Below are positions 28,134 through 35,027 of a stretch of DNA of 64,000 bases, piece by piece. The notes beneath the pieces are model-generated. The model was not told the origin of the DNA. It saw only the letters and a program-made list of their open reading frames with translations, and did no database searches. The DNA comes from an alpha proteobacterium SCGC AAA536-G10 (lineage in GTDB: Bacteria > Pseudomonadota > Alphaproteobacteria > Puniceispirillales > Marisalimonadaceae). The stretch's first letter is position 1. Each line of letters starts with the position of its first letter. Position numbers and translations under genes: made by a program. Location: positions 1-64,000 of the forward strand of contig ARQU01000003.1 of the NCBI GenBank assembly GCA_000384615.1, read 5' to 3'.

Positions 28134-29876
28134 ATGATTACTGATGTTAATAAAGTAATAATTAAAAATTTTTGGAATGATTTTGTATCAAAATATAAAT
28201 TTCATGTCATTACAGCTTTTTTTTTATTAATTTTAGTTGCTGCAACTTCTTCAGTTTACCCGTATTTGATACAACTTGTCTTTGATGGTTTGTTAGATAA
28301 CAAAAATAATGACTGGATAATATTACCCATGATTATTGCGTTTGTAGCCGTAATTAGAGGAATAGCCATGTTTTTTCAAATAAAACAAGTATCTAAAATC
28401 TCTTTATCCATTTCAGTTGATATTCAAAAAAAGTTAAGTAGGCATTTAATAAATACTGACCTAATGGAACTTAGTAAATTTTCATCGGGAAACCATGTGT
28501 CCAGAATAATGAATGACGTCATCTTAATAAGAGACGGTTTTGAAAGAAGTATAAATAATTTAATCAGAGACACTTTGACAATAATTGCATTAATGTCTTA
28601 TCTCATTTGGTTAGATTGGCTTTTATCAATATTAGTATTTGTTATATATCCTATTGCTTTTCAGCCAATTTTAAGAATTGGAAAAAAACAGAAAATTATA
28701 GCAACTTCTCTTCAAGAGCAAATGGAGATAGTAACTTCTACTTTAACAGAAATGTTGCAGGGTATAAGAATGGTAAAATCATATAATTTAGAAAATATGG
28801 AAATAAAAAGGTCAGAAAGTGTTCTAAACAATCTTTTTTCTAAAATGTTTAACCTTGTGATTGGAAGAGCAAAAATTTTACCTATTTTAGAGATTTTAGG
28901 AGGTATCGCAGCTGCTTGTGTTATTGGTTTAGCAAGTTATAGGGTGTCTTTAGGTGGACTATCACCTGGAAGTGTAGTAGGTTATGTTACTGCTTTACTA
29001 ATGATAGCACAGCCCGCAAGAGCTTTGGGAACTTTTAATGCTGTCTTACAAGAAGCTGTTTCCGCACTTGGTAGAATATATTTACAATTAAGTACTATAC
29101 CTAAAGTTAATAGTTTGTCTTCAGCTCCAGATATAAAATTACCTAAAAACAAAGCTCCAACAATAATTTTTAAAAATGTAAGTTTTTCTTATAATAAAAA
29201 ATCTGATGTTTTAAATAATATTAATTTCTCTATAAATTCAGGATCTAAAGTGGCGTTAGTAGGCCAAAGTGGAGCGGGAAAATCTTCAATAATTAATCTT
29301 ATTTCAAGGTTTTACGATCCAGTATCTGGAGAAATTTTTATCAACAAACAAAACATCAAAGAAATAAATGTAAATTCGCTTAGAAATAATATTGCACTAG
29401 TTAGTCAAGACACAATCATATATAACAAGAGCTTTCAGGATAATATTAAATTTGGAAATTTAAAAGCACATGACAAAAAAATTAGAGAAGCTGCAAAAAA
29501 TGCAGGAATTCATGATTTTATTAGCGCTTCTTTAAACGGTTATGAAACTATTGTTGGGGAAGGTGGCAATATTTTATCTGGTGGTCAGAAACAGCGTATA
29601 TCGATTGCAAGAGCAATACTTAAAGATGCTCCAATACTACTTCTGGATGAAGCGACAAGTTCTCTTGACGCTGATACTGAAAATGATATTAATAAGACTT
29701 TAGAAAAATTAACAAAAAATAAAACTACTATTACTGTTACGCATAGATTATCTAATATTATAAATTCTGATCAGATAATTTTATTTAATAAAGGTAAGGT
29801 GGTCGATATTGGTGTACATGAAGAATTAATTAAGAAATCATTATTATACAAAAAATTATATAATGTTAAGAATTAA
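28134..29876 (+). CDS. msbA: ABC exporter, lipid A flippase type (MsbA-like)
   Basis: This 580-residue half-transporter has six predicted membrane helices in residues 1-320 and a C-terminal ATPase. The ATPase shows Walker A GQSGAGKSS, signature LSGGQKQRI and Walker B ILLLDEATSSLD, followed by the switch His in TVTHRLS. Length and fold match MsbA, which flips core-lipid A across the inner membrane. The name rests mostly on context: it is divergent from the lipid A operon, and no other exporter is nearby. A general multidrug or lipid exporter cannot be excluded. Confidence 0.85.
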   Translation: MITDVNKVIIKNFWNDFVSKYKFHVITAFFLLILVAATSSVYPYLIQLVFDGLLDNKNNDWIILPMIIAFVAVIRGIAMFFQIKQVSKISLSISVDIQKKLSRHLINTDLMELSKFSSGNHVSRIMNDVILIRDGFERSINNLIRDTLTIIALMSYLIWLDWLLSILVFVIYPIAFQPILRIGKKQKIIATSLQEQMEIVTSTLTEMLQGIRMVKSYNLENMEIKRSESVLNNLFSKMFNLVIGRAKILPILEILGGIAAACVIGLASYRVSLGGLSPGSVVGYVTALLMIAQPARALGTFNAVLQEAVSALGRIYLQLSTIPKVNSLSSAPDIKLPKNKAPTIIFKNVSFSYNKKSDVLNNINFSINSGSKVALVGQSGAGKSSIINLISRFYDPVSGEIFINKQNIKEINVNSLRNNIALVSQDTIIYNKSFQDNIKFGNLKAHDKKIREAAKNAGIHDFISASLNGYETIVGEGGNILSGGQKQRISIARAILKDAPILLLDEATSSLDADTENDINKTLEKLTKNKTTITVTHRLSNIINSDQIILFNKGKVVDIGVHEELIKKSLLYKKLYNVKN

Positions 29877-29883
29877 ATTAAAA

Positions 29884-30546
29884 CTACTCCCTTCGCAAAA
29901 TATCATCCAAAAATCTACTTACCCACCACACAGATCTAAAACTATTCTCTAATTTTTCAGGATTATATTTATTTATAACCCAATCCATGAATTTAATTTT
30001 ATTTTTTTTATAGTTAATTGAATAACTTTCAATGAAGGTATCTAACACACCAGATTTAGCCCATTTTACGTGCAAATATTTCCATGAAAGTTGTTTTATA
30101 GCAACGTCAGGATGCTGTTTTTTATAAATAATCATATATAAGGCACACATAATACCGGCTCTGTCTGCACCTGATTTACAATGAATTAAAGCTGGATATT
30201 TAATGCTTTTAAACAATTTCTCAGCGTTGAAAATCATTTCTTTTTCAGGTGCAGCTCGTGACCTGGCTCTAAAATCAATTAACTTTATATTATATTTACT
30301 ACAAGCCTCATTTTCCAACAACCAACCACCATCTTTTCTAACTCCTCTTAGGTTCACAATGGTTTTAATACCAAGTTTGCTATATTCTCTAATCCTTGAT
30401 GGAGTAGGCATATTGCTTCTATAAAGGTTTTCATCAACTTTATGAAAATTATTATAGCAAAATCTTAAAAATCCATGATCTTTGATAATCATGTCAAACC
30501 AAGCTAAAAATCTATTGAACCTAAATTGTTTAAATTTTGTCTTCAA
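29884..30546 (-). CDS. Tyrosine/dual-specificity phosphatase-like protein, possibly acting on lipid A
   Basis: This 220-residue protein has the CX5R signature HCKSGADRAG (Cys123 and Arg129) of the cysteine-based phosphatases. It also has the VNLRG strand typical of the dual-specificity branch found in alphaproteobacteria, and no signal peptide. It is 4 bases downstream of pmbA on the same strand and convergent with msbA. Similar proteins near lipid A genes, such as Caulobacter CtpA, have been reported to remove lipid A phosphates. The context here (lpxK, waaA, msbA) supports that, but a protein or nucleotide substrate remains possible. Confidence 0.8.
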   Translation of the reverse strand: MKTKFKQFRFNRFLAWFDMIIKDHGFLRFCYNNFHKVDENLYRSNMPTPSRIREYSKLGIKTIVNLRGVRKDGGWLLENEACSKYNIKLIDFRARSRAAPEKEMIFNAEKLFKSIKYPALIHCKSGADRAGIMCALYMIIYKKQHPDVAIKQLSWKYLHVKWAKSGVLDTFIESYSINYKKNKIKFMDWVINKYNPEKLENSFRSVWWVSRFLDDILRRE

Positions 30547-30550
30547 TTAA

Positions 30551-31909
30551 TTAATTTCCTGCAATAGTCATTCCCTCAATAAGTAAAGTTGGGCAATTTA
30601 TAGAATGAGAATAATCAATATCATTAGCAGGTTGAAGTGTCATAAACATTTCTTTTAAGTTACCTGCTATAGTAGCTTCAGTTATTGGGTTTGAAAATTC
30701 CCCATTTTTTATCCAAAAACCACTTGCACCTCGACTATAATCACCTGTAACCATTGATACACTACTGCCAATCATGTCGGTTACGTAAAATCCGTCACTT
30801 ACATTTGCTATTAATTGTACTGGTGTAACTTCACCTGGAGTTAAAATTAAATTAGAAATACCTGGAGCAGGAGGTCCACTAATGCCTCGTTTAGCATTTC
30901 CTGTCGGTGCCATGTTTAATTGTTTTGCTGAGGATAAATCTAACAGCCATTGTTGAAGGACACCCTCTTTTATTAATAAATTTTTTGAAGACCCCAAACC
31001 TTCTCCGTCAAACAATCTCGAAGCGAGTCCTCTCTTTAGAAATGGATCATCAACTAAATTGATAGATTTATTTGCTATTTTTTTGTTTAGCATATCTTTT
31101 AAAAAACTTGTTTTTCTTGCTATTGCAGATCCATTGATAGCAGAGGCAAAATGACTTGCTATTGACCTTGACACTCTAGGGTCAAATATAACTGGATATT
31201 TACCTGTCACAGGTTTTTTGGCTCCCATTCTTGCTAATGTTTTTTTTGCAGCTTCAAGACCAATTTTTTTTGAATTTGTGAGGTCCTCTCCAAAGACTTT
31301 TGAAGAGTAATCATAATCTCTTTCCATTTTTCCATCTTTTTCGGCAATCACAACAACTGAAACACTATGATTAGATTTTTTTTTATTTCCAAAAAAACCA
31401 TTAGATGTCATCAAAAGTGTTTCTCCTTCACCCCAAGATGCGTCTGCTCCATCACTATTAGTTATTCCTTTGACACTTAAAGCCGCGTCTTCAACTTCAG
31501 AAGCTCTATCCCTAATAATATCTATGTTTGGCTCAACTTTGTCATAGCTTTCAATAATAGCTTTATTATTTAATGGAAATTTATGAAGTAGTTCTTTATC
31601 AGCAATAAAACTGAAATTGTCTTGAGGAGCAATTTTAGCCATTTCAACAGCTCTTTTTGCAACATCTTTAATAGCACTCTCAGAGTTTTCATTTGTTGAA
31701 ACTGAGGCAATTTTATTATCAATAAATACTCGTAAGCCAGTATCAAAATCTTCATATCTTTCTATATTTTCGTCTTTACCTAATCTTCTGGTAAGTGAAA
31801 CGCCTCTACTTCTAGATAAAACACAATCGGCAGCTGTTGCTCCTTTTGAGATGGCTGTTTCTATTAAAAGGTTCATTATATCTTTGTCATTAAGTTTTTG
31901 TGCACACAT
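30551..31909 (-). CDS. pmbA: TldE/PmbA metallopeptidase-complex subunit
   Basis: This 452-residue protein matches PmbA (TldE). It has an N-terminal domain with TAADCVLSRSRGVSLTRR, and the C-terminal beta domain includes GLASRLFDGEGLGS and SGPPAPGISNLILTPGE. PmbA lacks the HExxxH site and acts with TldD, whose gene is at 42574-44022. The TldD/E heterodimer digests unfolded peptides and processes some ribosomal peptide precursors. It is transcribed with the downstream phosphatase-like gene (4-base gap). Confidence 0.95.
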   Translation of the reverse strand: MCAQKLNDKDIMNLLIETAISKGATAADCVLSRSRGVSLTRRLGKDENIERYEDFDTGLRVFIDNKIASVSTNENSESAIKDVAKRAVEMAKIAPQDNFSFIADKELLHKFPLNNKAIIESYDKVEPNIDIIRDRASEVEDAALSVKGITNSDGADASWGEGETLLMTSNGFFGNKKKSNHSVSVVVIAEKDGKMERDYDYSSKVFGEDLTNSKKIGLEAAKKTLARMGAKKPVTGKYPVIFDPRVSRSIASHFASAINGSAIARKTSFLKDMLNKKIANKSINLVDDPFLKRGLASRLFDGEGLGSSKNLLIKEGVLQQWLLDLSSAKQLNMAPTGNAKRGISGPPAPGISNLILTPGEVTPVQLIANVSDGFYVTDMIGSSVSMVTGDYSRGASGFWIKNGEFSNPITEATIAGNLKEMFMTLQPANDIDYSHSINCPTLLIEGMTIAGN

Positions 31910-32016
31910 TCAAAATAAGTCCTATAAAAAATAAAAATTACAAAAAAATTTATTCTTGAGTTATTAATATACTGTTCAAGTTGTTGCAATGTTTATAAGT
32001 ATTAAAAAAGGTTAAA

Positions 32017-32961
32017 ATGAAAAAGAATGTTTTTATAGATGGTGAAATTGGAACTACTGGCTTACTAGTTCATGAAAAATTAACAAAACACCCCAACGTC
32101 AATATCTTATCAGTTAATCAAGATAAAAGAAAAGACCTTAATTATAAAAAAGAAATGTTCAAAGCATCAGATATATCTTTCTTATGTTTGCCGGATGATA
32201 GTGCAGTTGAAGCTGTTCAAATAGCTAATCAACTAGGAAATAAATCTCCAATAATAATTGATGCTTCAACAGCTCATAGGACAAATCCAGATTGGGCATA
32301 CGGTCTTCCAGAATTAGGCTTAGAATTTAGAAAAAAGTTATTACACTCTAAACGTATTGCTGCTCCTGGATGTTATTCCACTGGTGCAAACGTGATCCTA
32401 AAGCCCCTTTTAGAAAACAATTTTATAAGCCATAAAAATCCAATAGTAATTAATGCTGTAAGTGGCTATTCTGGAGGAGGAAAGGCAATGATAAATTACT
32501 TTAAAGAAAAAGATCATGAGCCTTTTTTTAATTATGGATTAAAATTAAATCATAAGCATTTACCTGAAATTATATATCATAATAATTTAGAGTTAACCCC
32601 AATTTTTAGTCCATCTGTTGGAGATTTTATTCAAGGTATGATTGTATCAATACCAATACATTTTCAATGGTTTAAAAAGAAAATTAACACTCAAATAGTT
32701 CGGTCCTGTATGGAGGATTATTATTCAGGTGCACATTTTATAAAGGTTTTGAAAAAGGATGAAGGAATTAGCCCCCAAGGTTATTTTAGGCCAGATAATT
32801 TAGTTGGTACTAATAATTTAGAAATAAGTGTTTTTGGCAATGATGATAATAATCAATTAATAATATCATCAAGGTTAGATAATCTAGGCAAAGGAGCTTC
32901 TGGCGCAGCTATTCAATGCATGAACATAGCTCTTGGATTTGATGAAACTTTAGGTTTATAA
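32017..32961 (+). CDS. argC: N-acetyl-gamma-glutamyl-phosphate reductase, type 2
   Basis: This 314-residue dehydrogenase has the short type 2 form. It starts with VFIDGEIGTTGL for NADPH binding, and the catalytic Cys119 lies in APGCYSTGANVIL. It makes N-acetylglutamate semialdehyde in arginine synthesis. Type 2 enzymes are common in alphaproteobacteria. No other arg genes are in the window. A GGCT-like gene follows 21 bases later on the same strand and may be cotranscribed. Confidence 0.94.
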   Translation: MKKNVFIDGEIGTTGLLVHEKLTKHPNVNILSVNQDKRKDLNYKKEMFKASDISFLCLPDDSAVEAVQIANQLGNKSPIIIDASTAHRTNPDWAYGLPELGLEFRKKLLHSKRIAAPGCYSTGANVILKPLLENNFISHKNPIVINAVSGYSGGGKAMINYFKEKDHEPFFNYGLKLNHKHLPEIIYHNNLELTPIFSPSVGDFIQGMIVSIPIHFQWFKKKINTQIVRSCMEDYYSGAHFIKVLKKDEGISPQGYFRPDNLVGTNNLEISVFGNDDNNQLIISSRLDNLGKGASGAAIQCMNIALGFDETLGL

Positions 32962-32982
32962 ATTTCCAGGTGATTTTATAAG

Positions 32983-33750
32983 ATGGGAAAAAATGAAAAT
33001 GATGAATTATTTCCTAATCTATCTTTTTACAATAGAGCTGTAGGTTACCCGTATTTTGCCCCCAATTATTCTTTTTCTTTTTATAAGGGTCAATTTGTGA
33101 AAGGAATATGTTTTGATTTAGATAAAAGAACACCCATTTTGTCTATCGGATCAAATAGGTCACCTTATCAATTAAAAAGAAAGTTTTCTTTGATTCAAGA
33201 CATATGCGTTACTCCAGCAACATTATATGACTCTGACATAGTATATGCAGCGTCTGTATCAGCTTATGGATCAATGCCAGCTACACAATGGCCTTGTGAA
33301 GGAGCAAAAGTTGATCTTAACGTATTATGGCTCAACGAAAGTCAATTAAATATAATGCACTTAAGTGAGGCCTTGGGAGTTGCTTATAATTTTGTAAAAT
33401 TGAAATTAGGAACTGTAAAAATAAAGGAATTTGAATGGCAAAAAGAAATATATGGATATGTGTCTATACCAGGTGCTTTTTCTTTTAATGAAAATAAACC
33501 CAAAAGATTATCGGCGTTAAAAGCGCAAAACATTAATTTAAAAGGTATCTATGAAAGTGAGGCACTTATTTATCTCAAAAATTTTTTAGATGTTAACGAT
33601 AAAAATTTGTCACAGTGGCTAGATGATGTAATAAACGACAAAATTTATAGGCTTGAAATTCATAAGGTACTTAAATCTAAAGCTATAAAACCTCAAAATC
33701 CTAATTGGGATGTACTTGAAACAAATTTAAAAGGTGAATTGATTATTTAA
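32983..33750 (+). CDS. Putative GGCT-fold (gamma-glutamylcyclotransferase-like) protein
   Basis: This 255-residue protein has no obvious signal peptide or membrane segment. I link it to the GGCT fold by two features. ILSIGSNRSPYQLKRKF (Gly56-Ser57-Asn58) resembles the YGSN loop. VLWLNESQLNIMHLSEALGVAY places Glu129 where GGCT enzymes have their catalytic Glu, followed by the usual GVxY. The Tyr before GSN is replaced by Ile. Residues 1-45 and 150-255 have no recognised match. It follows argC by 21 bases. The assignment is inference from motif spacing only. Confidence 0.6.
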   Translation: MGKNENDELFPNLSFYNRAVGYPYFAPNYSFSFYKGQFVKGICFDLDKRTPILSIGSNRSPYQLKRKFSLIQDICVTPATLYDSDIVYAASVSAYGSMPATQWPCEGAKVDLNVLWLNESQLNIMHLSEALGVAYNFVKLKLGTVKIKEFEWQKEIYGYVSIPGAFSFNENKPKRLSALKAQNINLKGIYESEALIYLKNFLDVNDKNLSQWLDDVINDKIYRLEIHKVLKSKAIKPQNPNWDVLETNLKGELII

Positions 33751-33962
33751 TCATATATCAGATCATTGCTTTAATGCCTTTCCAACCTTAAAATTATAAT
33801 TATTATGAATATGCTTAGAGCTAAATTGTAAAGTATCCTTTTTTTTTAAAAGAATATTGAGAAATATGTTATCTTTTTGATATTTAAATACATAAACCAA
33901 TTAAAATTAAGAAATATATGCTGCTTATTAGCACATTTTCCATAACATAAAGCCTTTTTTGG

Positions 33963-33991
33963 TTTACAATGATAATTATTATCAATAATTA
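33963..33991 (+). promoter_or_regulatory. Candidate distal promoter overlapped by a Fur-type box
   Basis: TTTACA (33963-33968) and TAATTA (33986-33991) are separated by 17 bases, a plausible sigma70-type -35/-10 pair. The spacer contains TGATAATTATTATCA (33970-33984), a perfect 7-1-7 inverted repeat identical to the Fur consensus TGATAATnATTATCA. A repressor bound there would block this promoter. Its transcript would start about 170 bases upstream of proteorhodopsin, the only gene downstream on this strand. In a genome this AT-rich the -10 is weak evidence; the palindrome is stronger. Confidence 0.5.
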
Positions 33992-34079
33992 AATCATTTA
34001 AAATCAATATGTTAGCAAAAAAGGTAAAAAAAAAATGTGTTTTATTAACTTTTATTTGTTGCCTAACTATAAATTCCAA

Positions 34080-34106
34080 TTTACTATTTTGCTGAATATG
34101 TATAAT
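34080..34106 (+). promoter_or_regulatory. Candidate proximal promoter of proteorhodopsin
   Basis: A perfect -10 hexamer TATAAT lies at 34101-34106, about 60 bases before the start codon. The best -35 is TTTACT at 34080-34085 with a 15-base spacer, shorter than ideal. The predicted transcription start, near 34113, would place the palindrome at 34117-34132 in the first bases of the transcript. The evidence is the hexamers only. Confidence 0.4.
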
Positions 34107-34116
34107 TTGCATAGAA

Positions 34117-34132
34117 TCTAGCAGTTGCTAGA
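34117..34132. repeat. Perfect inverted repeat in the proteorhodopsin leader
   Basis: TCTAGCAGTTGCTAGA is a 7-2-7 perfect palindrome located just after the proximal TATAAT and 34 bases before the start codon. It could be an operator read as DNA or a short hairpin in the leader. It contains more G and C than its surroundings, which makes chance less likely. No regulator is recognised from the sequence. Confidence 0.6.
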
Positions 34133-34151
34133 AATTAAACATGACAAGTAT

Positions 34152-34159
34152 AAGGGGAG
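34152..34159 (+). promoter_or_regulatory. Strong ribosome-binding site of proteorhodopsin
   Basis: AAGGGGAG lies 7 bases before the ATG at 34167. Most genes in this window have weak or no Shine-Dalgarno sequence, so this one stands out and fits a highly translated membrane protein. Confidence 0.8.
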
Positions 34160-34166
34160 TTTATAA

Positions 34167-34934
34167 ATGTCTTTTTTAAAATATTTAATACCGGCTACAT
34201 TATTAGCTGGACTTCCAGCACTTGCTTATGCAGGATCTCACGCTAGTGGTAACCTGGATCCAAGCGATGGTGTTGGTATAAGTTTTTGGATAATATCTAT
34301 TGCCATGGTTGCAGCAACTGTTTTTTTCTTAATGGAATCATTGAGAGTTAAAGGCAAGTGGAGAACATCTCTAGTTGTTGGTGCTCTAGTTACTTTAGTG
34401 GCAGCTGTTCACTATTTTTACATGAGAGATGTATGGGTATCTACTGGTGCATCACCTACTGTATTTAGATATGTTGATTGGATAATCACAGTTCCATTAC
34501 AAATGATTGAATTTTATTTAATCTTAGCTGCTTGTACAGCCATTGCTGGCGGAGTATTCTGGAGATTATTTGTTGGTTCACTAGTAATGTTAATTGGTGG
34601 ATATCTTGGTGAGGCTGGTTTTATCAACGCTACACTAGGATTTGTTATCGGAATGGCTGGTTGGATATTCATTCTTTATGAAATCTTTGCTGGTGAAGCA
34701 AGTAAAGTTAATGCTGCTGAAGCTCCAGACTCTGTAAAAACAGCTTATAATACTATGAAATGGATCGTTACAATTGGATGGGCGATTTATCCAATAGGTT
34801 ATTTCATGGGTTACATGGCTGGCGGTGCAGACGCAAACAGCTTAAACATTATTTATAACTTAGCCGACGTTGTTAACAAAATAGCATTTTGTTTAGCTAT
34901 ATGGGCAGCGGCTGTTACAGAATCAGACGCATAA
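34167..34934 (+). CDS. Proteorhodopsin, blue-absorbing light-driven proton pump
   Basis: This 255-residue seven-helix protein has an N-terminal signal sequence ending around YAGS (residues 21-24). The key residues align with green proteorhodopsin with an offset of 7: Asp104 (proton acceptor, D97), Thr108 and Glu115 (proton donor, E108) in RYVDWIITVPLQMIEF, His82 (H75), and the retinal Lys238 in LADVVNKIAF (K231). The DTE set marks an outward proton pump, not a Na+ or Cl- pump. Position 105 equivalent is Gln112, the residue that shifts absorption to blue in open-ocean proteorhodopsins. It has a strong ribosome-binding site, and a terminator follows 20 bases after its stop. The retinal-synthesis genes start 93 bases downstream. 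Confidence 0.98.
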   Translation: MSFLKYLIPATLLAGLPALAYAGSHASGNLDPSDGVGISFWIISIAMVAATVFFLMESLRVKGKWRTSLVVGALVTLVAAVHYFYMRDVWVSTGASPTVFRYVDWIITVPLQMIEFYLILAACTAIAGGVFWRLFVGSLVMLIGGYLGEAGFINATLGFVIGMAGWIFILYEIFAGEASKVNAAEAPDSVKTAYNTMKWIVTIGWAIYPIGYFMGYMAGGADANSLNIIYNLADVVNKIAFCLAIWAAAVTESDA

Positions 34935-34954
34935 AATCAAATTTATAATCACTT

Positions 34955-34988
34955 AAAGCCTGTAGGTAAAACTACAGGCTTTTTTTTT
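34955..34988 (+). terminator. Rho-independent terminator after proteorhodopsin
   Basis: AAAGCCTGTAG (34955-34965) and CTACAGGCTTT (34972-34982) form a perfect 11-bp stem with a 6-base loop, followed by an unbroken T run to 34988. It is the clearest terminator in the window and separates proteorhodopsin from crtI. It should make the rhodopsin message mostly monocistronic, with crt genes reached by read-through or by their own promoter. Confidence 0.95.
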
Positions 34989-35027
34989 AATATATTTAAA
35001 TTCATAATATAGAAATTATTAGAAATA

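Larger units (their letters stand above)
33751..34166. other. Proteorhodopsin upstream region (416 bases, no convincing gene)
   Basis: This is the longest non-coding stretch in the window and very AT-rich. It holds several short A/T tracts, a perfect Fur-type 7-1-7 inverted repeat, a proximal TATAAT hexamer, a second perfect palindrome and a strong ribosome-binding site, listed separately. An 88-codon open frame on the minus strand (33846-34112) has no ribosome-binding site and an implausible composition, and I treat it as chance. No tRNA or structured RNA was recognised. Confidence 0.7.

Noticed and set aside
33941..33966. Possible terminator hairpin after the GGCT-like gene
   Set aside because: Only about five pairs including one G-U around a six-T loop; too weak to call.
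33846..34112. 88-codon open frame on the minus strand upstream of proteorhodopsin
   Set aside because: No ribosome-binding site, chance-like composition with many Phe, Ile and Asn, and it crosses the palindromic regulatory stretch.
34141..34179. Possible 12-codon leader peptide starting at the ATG at 34141 and overlapping the rhodopsin start
   Set aside because: No ribosome-binding site of its own, and short open frames are frequent by chance in AT-rich DNA.
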